A stretch of 64,000 bases of DNA from Pseudanabaena sp. BC1403 (GCF_002914585.1 NZ_PDDM01000011.1:62001-126000), one strand, 5' to 3'; positions 25,552-33,847 are shown, counted from the first letter of the stretch. Translations and numbers: made by a program. The notes: a model not told the origin generated them from the sequence alone.

Positions 25552-25594
25552 CCAAAAGAGATATGTGTCAGTTAGTCCACCATCTCTCTTTTGG
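25552..25594 (+). terminator. Imperfect hairpin after the phosphohexomutase gene
   Basis: CCAAAAGAGAT (25552-25562) pairs with 25582-25594 with a 2-nt bulge across a 19-nt loop, 11 nt after the stop codon. A plausible but not strong terminator. Confidence 0.45.
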
Positions 25595-25716
25595 GGTTTA
25601 AAAGAGCGATCGCATAAAGCTAAAGACTCACAGTAATAGTAATCGGCTTTAGCAGATAGATTTTAGAACTGGTGTTAAGTGGAACTCGCACTACTACTAT
25701 TTAGGATTGCTAGATG

Positions 25717-26286
25717 TTAATAAAATAATAGTTTTCGAGAAATTGTTGCTATAACAATGGTTGCGCACACAACTAAAAACTGACCTGATAAAACTTGGAC
25801 AGAATATTGCCAAAATGTAGTTTGAATGGCACTAAAATTTGGTATTTGAATTGCTATTAAATAGACTATCCCGATTAGATGAATTGCTATTAATCCACCA
25901 AAACAACTGATTGCCATCTGCGATAAACTTGGTGGTCTCAAAAAAGCTAGAAATCCACAAAGCCATCCGCCAAACACAAACCCAAGCAAATATCCGAAAG
26001 CGGGAGATTTAAGATAGCTTAAACCACCACCTTGATAAAATACGCCAAATCCACTTAAGCCCAAAGTAATATAAGTGATTTGCGATAAGAGAGCGGCGTA
26101 GCGTCCCCCGAGACAACCTGTGAGGAGAACTGCACCAATTTGCATAGTGACACTGATCGATTCGATCGCAACATTATTGCCCTGACCTGCGAGGGAGGGT
26201 AGGAGCATGGAGGGTTGAATGAACGTGCTAGCAATCGTCAGCAATAGTCCAGACAATGCCCACATTAGCTGTAATGGTTTTGGCAC
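25717..26286 (-). CDS. bioY: BioY family biotin transporter, about 189 aa
   Basis: Membrane substrate-binding (S) component for biotin uptake, usually working with an ECF module or alone. About six hydrophobic helices; family marks are WALSGLLLTIASTFIQPSM near the N-terminus, MQIGAVLLTGCLGGRYAALLSQITYITLGLSGFGVF, and GGGLSYLKSPAFGYLLGFVFGGWLCGFL, the G-rich P-A-F-GYL-G-F segment being diagnostic. The start is uncertain: GTG 26286 gives a lead of the usual length, ATG 26265 is also possible, and the longest frame starts at ATG 26373 inside a palindrome, which looks accidental. No bioM/bioN-like ATPase or permease is adjacent. Confidence 0.82.
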   Translation of the reverse strand: MPKPLQLMWALSGLLLTIASTFIQPSMLLPSLAGQGNNVAIESISVTMQIGAVLLTGCLGGRYAALLSQITYITLGLSGFGVFYQGGGLSYLKSPAFGYLLGFVFGGWLCGFLAFLRPPSLSQMAISCFGGLIAIHLIGIVYLIAIQIPNFSAIQTTFWQYSVQVLSGQFLVVCATIVIATISRKLLFY

Positions 26287-26349
26287 AAGTGTCTCAGTCA
26301 GAAAAATAGATGCAATATAGAATCGTACATGAATTCTGACCCAAAAGAT

Positions 26350-26376
26350 GAGATGCAGCGCGAAGCGCCGCATCTC
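26350..26376. repeat. Short hairpin, loop GAA
   Basis: 12-nt arms (26350-26361, 26365-26376) pair with one mismatch and close on GCGC-GAA-GCGC. It directly abuts the larger hairpin at 26377-26435, and lies upstream of bioY. Confidence 0.75.
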
Positions 26377-26435
26377 AATCAGCTCTTAATTAGTGTTGCG
26401 CGGCAAAGCCGCGCAACACTAATTAAGAGCTGATT
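26377..26435. terminator. Perfect 28-bp stem hairpin overlapping the end of a VOC gene
   Basis: Arms 26377-26404 and 26408-26435 are exact reverse complements with a GC-AAA-GC apex. The right arm contains the stop and last few codons (SALN) of the VOC gene at 26419. It probably ends that minus-strand transcript. Confidence 0.8.
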
Positions 26436-26811
26436 GGACAATTTCGAGCATATTGCCATCAGGATCGCTTAAAAACAAAATTCTTTGTCCCCAAGGCATC
26501 AAAGTTGGTAGTGAAATGATATCTACTAAAATATTCGTTTGCCGATCGCATATTTGCTGATAAACCTGATCGAGATCATCAACGGTCATTGATAGCAAAA
26601 ATGGATTGCCACTAATAATCTGCTCACCGCGATCGCCAAATAATTTTGGTAACCAACTGCGATCGTAAATCCCTATTTTTAGCTTTCCGCTATAACCTTC
26701 CACTCCATCAAGTTTGGCAGGTTTCTCAAAGCTAAAGCCTAAAACATCACGATAAAAAATTAGCGATCGTGCTACATCAGAAACAAATAGAGCAATATAG
26801 TCGATTTCCAT
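26419..26811 (-). CDS. VOC family protein, 130 aa
   Basis: Second vicinal-oxygen-chelate protein of the window, only distantly similar to the one at 19168. Modules: MEIDYIALFVSDVARSLIFYRDVLGFSFEKP at the N-terminus and LLSMTVDDLDQVYQQI leading to MPWGQRILFLSDPDGNMLEIVQ at the end. Here the usual first-strand metal His is replaced by Ala or Leu context (YIALFV), and only the terminal Glu of LEIVQ is obvious. A binding or resistance-type function may therefore be likelier than metal catalysis. The last residues are encoded by the arm of a 28-bp hairpin. Start ATG at 26809-26811. Substrate unknown. Confidence 0.8.
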   Translation of the reverse strand: MEIDYIALFVSDVARSLIFYRDVLGFSFEKPAKLDGVEGYSGKLKIGIYDRSWLPKLFGDRGEQIISGNPFLLSMTVDDLDQVYQQICDRQTNILVDIISLPTLMPWGQRILFLSDPDGNMLEIVQSALN

Positions 26812-26874
26812 AAATTTAAAAACGCAGGTGGCGGTGCTTCACCCCGTCACTTTTTTAAGTTGGGAATTACACAG

Positions 26875-26992
26875 TAGTTCTGCACTCAAGTGCTGGCTAA
26901 AAGCTCAAACCCGTTTCAACGGGTTAATTAACAGTTTTATGTAGTCCACTTCAGTGGACTTAAGCTTTTAGCCCGCACTTGAGTGCAGGGCT
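26875..26992. repeat. Three-stem compound palindrome, copy 2
   Basis: Same layout as 19577-19706: outer arms of the CTGCACTCAAGTGC type (left arm partly decayed, CTGGCT for CGGGCT), then the inner hairpins AACCCGTTTCAACGGGTT and GTCCACTTCAGTGGAC. In the first inner hairpin the loop centre is inverted relative to copy 1 (TTTCAA versus TTGAAA). It lies 10 nt beyond the trpD stop. Confidence 0.88.
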
Positions 26993-27002
26993 GATGTATT
27001 TG

Positions 27003-28049
27003 TTATTGCAAAAATTTCACCAATGCTTCTGCTTTTGACCATGCTGCACCACTTTTGAGGATGTCTGAGGCAAGGCTCACACCCTCTGCCCAAGTACTCG
27101 CCGCACCGCCAATTCGTAGGGCTAAGCCACTATTTAAAGCGACACAATCAGCTTGAGCTTGGCTACCTTTGCCTTGCAGAACTGCGCGTAAAATATCCGC
27201 ATTTTCCTGAACATTGCCACCCTTTAGACTCTCAAGCGGTGCAGAAGTTAATCCTAATTCTTGAGGTGCGATCGCTTCTTCAGTTACGATACCGTCGCGC
27301 AAAAATGAAATGTCAGTAAGATCGCCTAAACCTGCCTCATCCATGCCTTCCCGACTATGTAAAACCACAGCTTGCTGGCGATCAAGTAACCGTAAAGCTT
27401 CAGCGACAGTATGCGTTAAGGACTTACTATAAACTCCTAAAACTTGTGCCGTAGGATGAAGAGGATTTACCAAAGGCCCAATCAAATTAAATACCGTGCG
27501 AACTCCTAAGCTGCGACGAATTGCCCCGACCGCTTTCATCGCAGGATGCCAACTAGGTGCAAATAGAAAGGTGATCCCTACCGCAGGCAGAGCTTCGTAA
27601 ATCTTTTCTGTGGATGTACTAAGGTGAATCCCGATCGCTTCTAAAACATCCGCCGAGCCAGAGCGACTAGAAACTGCCCGATTGCCATGTTTCGCCACAG
27701 GAATTCCTGCCGCTGCCGCCACAAAAGCAACGGAAGTAGAAATATTGAAAGTCGAAGCGCCATCGCCACCAGTGCCACAGGTATCAATCAAAGGTTTGGA
27801 GCGATCGACAATATGACCAAATTGTTCTTTAAGTTTTTGCCCTTCGCTTTGAGATTGCAGCACATTTGCCATAGCAGCTAATTCAGAAGCCTCGATCCCT
27901 TTAAATTGTAAAGCCGTCAAGATTGCTCCCGACAACTCTGGTGCGATCGCTCCTTCTAACCAACCCTGCATCAGTGCTGTAGCCTGCTCGCTCATTAGGG
28001 CTTGTTTATCCATAAGCTGCTTTAGCAGTTGGGACCAATTCTGTTCCAT
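27003..28049 (-). CDS. trpD: Anthranilate phosphoribosyltransferase, 348 aa
   Basis: Second step of tryptophan synthesis: joins anthranilate and PRPP in the cytoplasm. The PRPP-binding loop [17 protein letters not shown] and the anthranilate-site segment [21 protein letters not shown] are exact family hallmarks, followed by [36 protein letters not shown]. Full length. ATG 28049 (MEQNWSQLL) was chosen; the open frame extends 14 codons upstream without conservation. It stands alone, as is common for trp genes in cyanobacteria. A compound palindrome lies just downstream and a 24-bp hairpin lies upstream, between it and the fusion glycosyltransferase gene. Confidence 0.96.
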   Translation of the reverse strand: MEQNWSQLLKQLMDKQALMSEQATALMQGWLEGAIAPELSGAILTALQFKGIEASELAAMANVLQSQSEGQKLKEQFGHIVDRSKPLIDTCGTGGDGASTFNISTSVAFVAAAAGIPVAKHGNRAVSSRSGSADVLEAIGIHLSTSTEKIYEALPAVGITFLFAPSWHPAMKAVGAIRRSLGVRTVFNLIGPLVNPLHPTAQVLGVYSKSLTHTVAEALRLLDRQQAVVLHSREGMDEAGLGDLTDISFLRDGIVTEEAIAPQELGLTSAPLESLKGGNVQENADILRAVLQGKGSQAQADCVALNSGLALRIGGAASTWAEGVSLASDILKSGAAWSKAEALVKFLQ

Positions 28050-28110
28050 AATCTCTTCTATATGACTCTGTGTATTGCTAAAAGGATACAATGCTTTGCG
28101 AACAAACCCA

Positions 28111-28161
28111 AACCCAAAAAATTAAAAGTGTTGCGAAGCAACACTTTTAATTTTTTGGGTT
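28111..28161. terminator. Perfect 24-bp stem hairpin, loop GAA
   Basis: Arms 28111-28134 and 28138-28161 are exact reverse complements around GC-GAA-GC. It lies 14 nt downstream (minus strand) of the sugar-transferase fusion and probably terminates it before trpD. Confidence 0.85.
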
Positions 28162-28175
28162 CTTTTGGGAGTAAG

Positions 28176-30314
28176 CTAAACTGCCTTATTCTTTCTATCA
28201 AATAGAACTAGAAAAGTCTGGACAATCAACTTGAGATCGTACCAAATACTCCAATTTTTACGATATTCAATGTCGTAGTTTACTACCTCACCAAAAGTTC
28301 TTACACTGGAGCGCCCATTCACTTGCCACACGCCAGTAATTCCTGGTCTCACATCTAGACGATTCCATTCTGTATAGCGCTCATCATGATATTCAACTTC
28401 TAATTCATAGGAGTTAATCTCATCAAACGTAGGAGGACGAGTTCCGACTAAACTCATATCTCCGATCAAAACATTCCAAAATTGTGGGAATTCATCAAGA
28501 CTAGTTTTTCTTAAGAACTTACCCATTTTGGTTACCCGTGGATCATCAGCATTCTTAAAAAATTTGCCACTTACAGTCGTATCATCTCCATCCACAATAG
28601 GCACTTTTGAACCTGCTTCTACCTGATTCTCAACTTTTATTTTAAGTTGCTCAGCATTTTTTACCATTGACCTAAATTTCCAAATTCGGAATGGTTTGCT
28701 TAATAGACCGCAACGAATTTGTCCAAACAGAACATTACCTTTGCTTTCTACCATAATCGCGATCGCGATCGGAACAAATAAAACAGCAGTGAAACTTAAG
28801 CCAATTAATGAACCAACTATATCTATTAGCCTTTTAATAGGGCTACGGACTGAAGGATGGACAGGTACGCTGGGGTCGATGTCGATGAAAGGGAAGAAAA
28901 ATTTAAGGATGGGATAAAAAATCCTGAGCACAGGGATTTTCTTGAGTAATTGCTGTGTGCGAAATAGAAACAATCCTGACATCGTAATATTTTTAACTTT
29001 AGTCATTTGGATTGAATTTGAAAATCGGAAAGTATTGCTGGTTGGCTCAGTTACGAATAAATTACTAAGAGAAGATAGTCCAATCAAATCACCAACAGCT
29101 TCACTCACACTCCATAAAGCCAATTTAGTTTTATTCGCTGTCGCCATCCTAAGACAGTTAGTTAAAACGCCCAAGCCAGCGCTATCCATAACCGTAGTGT
29201 GACTCATATCAATCACAATCTTCTTATAGAATTCATCGTTATTGCAAATAGTTTGGAAATCGATCAAAAATTCTCTAGCAGTAGAAAACACCAACCTTTC
29301 GGGACTAAAGATAAATGCAACTTCATCAAAAGTGACGATTGAGGCTTGTTTATAATCTCGATTTTGAGTTATTTCTTTATTACTTCCATCACTAACAGGA
29401 ATGTACACAGACTTAGGATATCGATTTGCGATCGCCCTACTTCTAACGACAATTAGGTCAAGCACATTTAATTTCATTAAGATCCATGCTGGCAAACCTA
29501 TATCTTGAAAGCGTGTCTTTGATTCTATAAAAACAACTTTACTACCACAAACCCATCTAGCAATAAGTAGATAAGGAAGAGAAAATCCTGAACCCGTACA
29601 AACAACTAACTCTGGCTTCTGACGAGGCATAACCCTAAAGGCTAGAACTACATTACGGATGAAATTTGCGAAGTTGTCTTTTACAGGAGCATAACCCCAA
29701 TACCGAAGAACATTCTCAATCTCACTTTCAGTGGTATGCGTCCGTACAGATATCCATGAGCGATCGCTATAATTTTCCCAAAAACTTTTGAGGCTTTGCA
29801 TATAACGAAAATAACCACCCGCAGCACAGACAAGCATTAATTTCTGCGATGGATATCGATCTTTTAGGTATTCACATAATTGAGTCTCATCAACTTTAGG
29901 GATTACTGTGGCTGTCTGTTGTAACTTGATAAATTTGACTAAATCTCCTGGGGATCTAGCGATCGCTACACCTTTGTGCTCAAATTCATCGGCAACTTCC
30001 ATTTGACGATTATCAATATATTCTCGAAATCTATGTAATCTTGGCACAAGAACATATGGCGTATCTTTGTCTTCTAACAGTAGAGCTGTATTTTCATCAC
30101 AATGACTAATAATCAAACTGGCTCGATCAACAAAGTTCAAAAATTCTTGCTCAGATAAATTTCGATAAGCCGTAGAGCCATCAGGTAAATGCGTTGAAAA
30201 GCCGTATTGTACTAATACATCTTCATTAATTAGTTGGTACTTAATTAACAACTCTATCCAATGCATTAGAGCGTTAAATTGGTATTGTTCTGTCCCAACT
30301 GTGATTAAAAGCAT
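28176..30314 (-). CDS. Four-domain fusion: Alg13-like + Alg14-like + STAS + polyprenyl sugar-phosphate transferase, 712 aa
   Basis: Predicted to build the first sugars of an envelope glycan. Residues 1-140 resemble the Alg13/GT28 C-terminal fold (MLLITVGTEQYQFNALMHWI, IISHCDENTALLL, LVPRLHRFREYIDNRQMEVA). Residues 157-305 resemble Alg14 (LMLVCAAGGYFRYMQSL, ELVVCTGSGFSLPYLLIARW, VFIESKTRFQ). Residues 325-425 are a STAS domain with DSAG at 377-380. Residues 490-712 are a bacterial sugar transferase (KRLIDIVGSLIGL helix, FGQIRCG, RVTKMGKFLRKTSLDEFPQF, SLVGTRPP, RPGITGVWQVNGRSS). Both glycosyl-transfer steps, lipid-phosphate priming and addition of the next sugar, would thus sit in one chain with a regulatory domain between. 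Ends are intact. Order and extent of the domains are read by eye from motifs. Confidence 0.85.
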   Translation of the reverse strand: MLLITVGTEQYQFNALMHWIELLIKYQLINEDVLVQYGFSTHLPDGSTAYRNLSEQEFLNFVDRASLIISHCDENTALLLEDKDTPYVLVPRLHRFREYIDNRQMEVADEFEHKGVAIARSPGDLVKFIKLQQTATVIPKVDETQLCEYLKDRYPSQKLMLVCAAGGYFRYMQSLKSFWENYSDRSWISVRTHTTESEIENVLRYWGYAPVKDNFANFIRNVVLAFRVMPRQKPELVVCTGSGFSLPYLLIARWVCGSKVVFIESKTRFQDIGLPAWILMKLNVLDLIVVRSRAIANRYPKSVYIPVSDGSNKEITQNRDYKQASIVTFDEVAFIFSPERLVFSTAREFLIDFQTICNNDEFYKKIVIDMSHTTVMDSAGLGVLTNCLRMATANKTKLALWSVSEAVGDLIGLSSLSNLFVTEPTSNTFRFSNSIQMTKVKNITMSGLFLFRTQQLLKKIPVLRIFYPILKFFFPFIDIDPSVPVHPSVRSPIKRLIDIVGSLIGLSFTAVLFVPIAIAIMVESKGNVLFGQIRCGLLSKPFRIWKFRSMVKNAEQLKIKVENQVEAGSKVPIVDGDDTTVSGKFFKNADDPRVTKMGKFLRKTSLDEFPQFWNVLIGDMSLVGTRPPTFDEINSYELEVEYHDERYTEWNRLDVRPGITGVWQVNGRSSVRTFGEVVNYDIEYRKNWSIWYDLKLIVQTFLVLFDRKNKAV

Positions 30315-30461
30315 GTCTCAAGCCTTATTACATCAAAACTAAACAATTTCTAGGATATCTAGTATTCTATGCCTAGAGAATTATAGTAACGCTAAAGTTG
30401 ACTAGCTGAGTCTATCAAACATTACAATAACAAATAAAATAATTTTCAAACCCTCAAATTT

Positions 30462-30746
30462 ATGACAAAAGCTATTTGGAATGGTGCTGTCCTTGCTGAA
30501 AGTGATCGCTGTGAAGTCGTGGAGGGAAATCAGTATTTTCCTGCTGATGCGCTGAATATGGAATATTTTAAGCCCAGTAATACGCATACAACTTGCGGAT
30601 GGAAAGGGGTAGCGAGTTATTACAATGTCGAAGTTAATGGCGAGACTAATAAAGATGCAGCTTGGTACTATCCTGAACCAAAGGATGCGGCAAAGCAGAT
30701 CAAAGGTCATATTGCATTTTGGCGTGGTGTAAAAGTTCAACCATAA
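30462..30746 (+). CDS. DUF427 family protein, 94 aa
   Basis: Small soluble protein of a widespread uncharacterised family. MTKAIWNGAVLAESDRCEVVEGNQYFPADAL and FKPSNTHTTCGWKGVASYYNVEVNG followed by AAWYYPEPKDAAKQIKGHIAFW match the family along the whole length. The single-domain form is complete. No catalytic residues are known for the family, so no reaction is proposed. Start ATG 30462. The 147-nt spacer upstream, shared with the divergent fusion glycosyltransferase, shows no clear motif. Its stop codon is the first base triplet of a hairpin shared with the convergent PilB-like gene. Confidence 0.9.
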   Translation: MTKAIWNGAVLAESDRCEVVEGNQYFPADALNMEYFKPSNTHTTCGWKGVASYYNVEVNGETNKDAAWYYPEPKDAAKQIKGHIAFWRGVKVQP

Positions 30747-30780
30747 ATAAAAAGCCGCGCAAAGCGCGGCTTTTTATTTA
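30744..30780. terminator. Bidirectional terminator covering two stop codons
   Basis: 17-nt arms (30744-30760, 30764-30780) are exact reverse complements with loop AAA, GC-rich near the apex and A/T-rich at the base. The DUF427 stop (30744-30746) and the opposing ATPase stop (30778-30780) are the outermost triplets of the stem. Confidence 0.9.
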
Positions 30781-32472
30781 TGAGTTAACAGCCTTGATAT
30801 GGGCTTGGCGAGAAATGGGAGAATTGACTCGGTATAGGGCACTACGCGGTAAGACTCGCAAAATTTCTTCGGTTGTAGTTATTCCAGAGTTGAGCTTATC
30901 GATCGCTGCTAGTCGAAATGAATTAAAGTCAATTTCATTAAGATAACGATTCATTTGGGTGATTGTGCCTTCATAGATCATTTGGCGAAAAGCATCATCA
31001 ATATCGATCAATTCGACCACAGCTTCGCGTCCAATATATCCAGTGAAAAAGCATTTTTCACAACCTTTACCTTTACGCCAACGACTGGGATCAATATCTT
31101 CGCGATCGAGTTTAAGAGATTGCAGCTCTGACAAAGATGGATGATGAAGCGCTGAGCAATGAGGGCAGTTTTTACGAATTAGCCGCTGAGCAACCACACC
31201 CAATAAAGCATCACTAATCAGTCCTGGATCTGGCCCTAGATCTTTGAGTCGAGGAATCGCACTAGCAGCATCATTCGTATGCATTGTCGATAGAACTAAA
31301 TGTCCTGTTAGAGCAGCTCTTACAACGGTTTCAGCGGTTTCAGGATCTCTAACTTCTCCCACCATCACAATGTCGGGATCTTGTCGTAAAATAGCCCGTA
31401 ACCCTGCGGCGAAGGTCATGCCTGCGGGTTCGCAAACTTGAGTTTGGGTGATATTTGGCAAGATATATTCGACAGGATCTTCAACGGTGATCACGTTGAC
31501 ATGTTCTTGAGCGATCGCTTGCAAACTTGTATAAAGGGTACTAGTTTTGCCCGAACCCGTGGGGCCAGTCATGATGATCAGGCCTTGGGGCTGTCGTAAC
31601 CAACTGTCGTAAATTTTTAGAGTGCGATCGCTAAATCCTAAATTTTCTAAATGATTCGAGAAAGGATTGTCGCGAGGCAAAAGCCTAATTACTGCTTTTT
31701 CACCGCAGACACAGGGCAATGTGCTCACTCGCATATCGAGATTACGATGCAGACTCTCATCGCTGGTATATTCTTTGCCAATGCGACCATCTTGAGGACG
31801 ACGACTATCGGCGATATCCATGTCGGACATCACTTTCAGGGCGACAATTATTTTGCGGCTAATTTCGAGGGGCAAGGTTTTGATATCGCGCAAAATGCCA
31901 TCAATACGAAAGCGGACTCTTAAACCTGTAGGAGTTGGCTCTAGGTGAATGTCACTTGCCCGATGTTGTAGAGCGATCGACATTAAGGCATTAATCCGAC
32001 GGGTTTGATCGACAGCTTGAGATAAATAAAGATCCGTAGCTTCGACAATATCAACTTGCTCAGTTTCCCCCGTAAGCGGATTGATCGACTGCGCCGAATG
32101 GATCTCATTAGGATTAGGAATATTTTGGCGACGAAACCATGTGCGATAACTCGTCGTTGTAATCTTGATCGTTTTGATGTCAGTTAAAGTGCGATCGCTG
32201 ATCAACTTAATGTGTTCATCAGTTAAAGGCTTGGGACTACCAATATAAAAACAGTTGCGCCATAGTAATAGCGGAATTACTGGTGGCAAGATGCTGCGGT
32301 CTTCAAATTCCCGAAAAAAACGGTGTGTAAGATCTTGGTCAAGCCAAGACAAATGAACATTTCCTTCAAGATCCACTAAAAACTGTAATGCTTCTTCGCA
32401 GGTCGCAATGTTGCCATGACGCAGTCTTTTCCAGACTGATTCCCCTACTGACTGCCCCGATGTTTCATTCAT
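30778..32472 (-). CDS. GspE/PilB-type secretion or pilus assembly ATPase, 564 aa
   Basis: Hexameric cytoplasmic ATPase that drives type IV pilus extension or type II-like secretion. After a divergent N-terminal region (1-160), the core has HRASDIHLEPTPTGLRVRFRIDG, Walker A GPTGSGKTSTLYTSLQ, the Asp box ITVEDPVEY, Walker B DPDIVMVGEVRDPETAE with catalytic Glu, and the His box ALTGHLVLSTMHTNDA. A tetra-cysteine zinc site (CPHCS...CEKCFFTGY) is characteristic of PilB/GspE and absent from PilT retraction ATPases. It is shorter at the N-terminus than typical PilB. No pilC, pilT or pilin genes are adjacent. Cyanobacteria often carry several PilB paralogues, so its exact role is open; the chemotaxis pair at 0.9-5.3 kb may control the same machinery. 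Confidence 0.9.
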   Translation of the reverse strand: MNETSGQSVGESVWKRLRHGNIATCEEALQFLVDLEGNVHLSWLDQDLTHRFFREFEDRSILPPVIPLLLWRNCFYIGSPKPLTDEHIKLISDRTLTDIKTIKITTTSYRTWFRRQNIPNPNEIHSAQSINPLTGETEQVDIVEATDLYLSQAVDQTRRINALMSIALQHRASDIHLEPTPTGLRVRFRIDGILRDIKTLPLEISRKIIVALKVMSDMDIADSRRPQDGRIGKEYTSDESLHRNLDMRVSTLPCVCGEKAVIRLLPRDNPFSNHLENLGFSDRTLKIYDSWLRQPQGLIIMTGPTGSGKTSTLYTSLQAIAQEHVNVITVEDPVEYILPNITQTQVCEPAGMTFAAGLRAILRQDPDIVMVGEVRDPETAETVVRAALTGHLVLSTMHTNDAASAIPRLKDLGPDPGLISDALLGVVAQRLIRKNCPHCSALHHPSLSELQSLKLDREDIDPSRWRKGKGCEKCFFTGYIGREAVVELIDIDDAFRQMIYEGTITQMNRYLNEIDFNSFRLAAIDKLNSGITTTEEILRVLPRSALYRVNSPISRQAHIKAVNS

Positions 32473-32511
32473 ATTTTGTAAGCCCTAAACCAGAACTTGC
32501 GCATATCTTAC

Positions 32512-32568
32512 ATCAAATGAATTGAGAGAATGCGTCTCATCGATTTGCATTCTCTCAATTCATTTGAT
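32512..32568. terminator. 22-bp stem hairpin at the end of the PCP-reductase-like gene
   Basis: Arms 32512-32533 and 32547-32568 are exact reverse complements with a 13-nt loop. The right arm includes the stop and last codons of the 62-aa gene at 32555. It probably ends that transcript before the PilB-like gene start at 32472. Confidence 0.75.
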
Positions 32569-32743
32569 CGTATTTTTTATTGAACATTTTTTTAGCTTGA
32601 TCATAAACATCGACAGTGATTGGCGAGAAGCTATTATCCTGAGCATATTTTTCAATCTTTTTACGTGCAAATGGACGCACAAAGAAGGGAATATCTTTCA
32701 GTTTGGCTTCGGCTTCAGCCGTCCATACGATCTTTTCACTCAT
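32555..32743 (-). CDS. PCP-reductase family small protein, 62 aa
   Basis: Short protein matching the PCP_red domain found at the C-terminus of the light-independent protochlorophyllide reductase B subunit and as stand-alone cyanobacterial proteins. The match is IVWTAEAEAKLKDIPFFVRPFARKKIEKYAQDN followed by SPITVDVYDQAKKMF, covering the whole gene. No catalytic role is known for the free-standing form; a fold with nucleic-acid or protein binding is possible. Start ATG at 32741-32743. The spacer downstream of the SH3 gene (32744-32843) contains only a hairpin. Small but well supported by conservation. Confidence 0.82.
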   Translation of the reverse strand: MSEKIVWTAEAEAKLKDIPFFVRPFARKKIEKYAQDNSFSPITVDVYDQAKKMFNKKYDQMN

Positions 32744-32812
32744 TGATTTTTAGAATTTATTTGTATTTTTTGTTTTACTTGTTGCTTTACAAAGTTTAAC
32801 CTAGAGACACCA

Positions 32813-32845
32813 AAAAAGTAGAGGTGCTTTGCACCGCTACTTTTT
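32813..32845. terminator. Hairpin at the end of the SH3 gene, loop TTT
   Basis: 15-nt arms (32813-32827, 32831-32845) pair with one mismatch and close on GC-TTT-GC. It abuts the SH3-protein stop codon on the minus strand. Confidence 0.75.
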
Positions 32846-33188
32846 ACCTGCTACATTGCTGAGCAAGAAAGTCTTCCCGAATCCATCCCCTAGTGCCACT
32901 TGGTCTGTACTCCACATAGTACCAAGTATTTCCTTCAGTATCTTGATCTTCAACTCTCTTACCAGAATCGTTATTGAGCATGTTTACATACTGCCCAACC
33001 AACAAGTACGAACGACTTCTAAACTGAGTACCAGCGTCGTCTCTCAGATTCACCCGCGAACCCGTTGTTCTTCCGACGATTTGTACATAACAATCACTCA
33101 ATGACTGCGCTGATGCGCTGGGAGTAGGCTGCATAGACAATGCCAAAAATGGCGCGATCGCAGTTACAAGAATTTTTTTGATTTTCAT
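32844..33188 (-). CDS. Exported bacterial SH3 domain protein, 114 aa
   Basis: Starts with a signal peptide (MKIKKILVTAIAPFLALSM... ending ASA), so it is exported. The mature part is a single SH3b-like domain: VQIVGRTTGSRVNLRDDAGTQF with the usual VNLR-G motif, VGQYVNMLNND, WYYVEYRPSGTRGWIREDFL. SH3b domains commonly bind peptidoglycan or other envelope polymers. Two Cys, one near each end of the domain, may form a disulfide. ATG 33188 was chosen because it places the signal peptide at the N-terminus; a longer frame upstream adds 17 unrelated residues. It lies between the PCP-reductase-like gene and the PadR gene on the same strand, separated from each by hairpins. Confidence 0.83.
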   Translation of the reverse strand: MKIKKILVTAIAPFLALSMQPTPSASAQSLSDCYVQIVGRTTGSRVNLRDDAGTQFRSRSYLLVGQYVNMLNNDSGKRVEDQDTEGNTWYYVEYRPSGTRGWIREDFLAQQCSR

Positions 33189-33263
33189 CGAATTAAAGAG
33201 ATCTGTTGACTCTAAAGAAGATGTAAAAATCTTACCCATTTACAAACTAGATACTATCTATGT

Positions 33264-33304
33264 AAAAGCCAAATATCGGTGTATTGCGACGATATTTGGC
33301 TTTT
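33264..33304. terminator. 15-bp stem hairpin after the PadR gene
   Basis: AAAAGCCAAATATCG (33264-33278) pairs exactly with 33290-33304, ending in TTTT, 4 nt beyond the PadR stop on the minus strand. Confidence 0.7.
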
Positions 33305-33307
33305 GGA

Positions 33308-33847
33308 CTATTTCCAAGCATCTAAAAGCTCCAATGCTTCATCACACCAATCAAGCCAGCCTTGCTCAAAGTTGATCCCTCGACGGAGTGTTAAATAGGC
33401 AAAACGAGACTCTTTGGGACAATCTTGAGGCGAACTAAAAAAGTTCCGTTCGATCGCTTGATAAATTTCTAGTTGCTGCTGGTGCAGTTGGCGATGGTGT
33501 TTGATTTTTTTGGCGATCGCATCTTCGGGAATGAGATAACCAGCATAGATTTTAAGCAAAAATTCATCTTTTACGGTTTCAACTTCGCTAGATTGCAGCA
33601 GCCATGTTTTTAGATGCGATAGCCCCGTATCAGAAACAGAGAATATCTTTTTGTCTGGTCTACCATCTTGAGCGATCGCTTCAGCAATGATCGAGTTTTG
33701 TTGCTCTAGTTTGGTTAACTCACGATAAATCTGCTGGTGTGTGGCTTGCCAGAAAAAGCCTACCGTGCCATCAAATTGTTTGGCGAGGTCATAGCCGCTT
33801 TTTGGTTCGCAAATCAATGAAACCAAGATGGCGTAAGCAAGGGACAT
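33308..33847 (-). CDS. PadR family transcriptional regulator, 179 aa
   Basis: Winged-helix repressor with the N-terminal PadR domain (MSLAYAILVSLICEPKSGYDLAKQF, then FFWQATHQQIYRELTKLEQQ) and the long C-terminal helical dimerisation half (HHRQLHQQQLEIYQAIERNFF, TLRRGINFEQGWLDWCDEAL). Both parts are full length. It is divergent from the epimerase-cupin-carotenoid oxygenase operon with a 136-nt spacer containing a 20-bp dyad overlapping a consensus promoter. Repression of that operon and of itself is therefore likely. The inducer is unknown; PadR proteins often respond to phenolic acids or antimicrobial compounds. Confidence 0.92.
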   Translation of the reverse strand: MSLAYAILVSLICEPKSGYDLAKQFDGTVGFFWQATHQQIYRELTKLEQQNSIIAEAIAQDGRPDKKIFSVSDTGLSHLKTWLLQSSEVETVKDEFLLKIYAGYLIPEDAIAKKIKHHRQLHQQQLEIYQAIERNFFSSPQDCPKESRFAYLTLRRGINFEQGWLDWCDEALELLDAWK

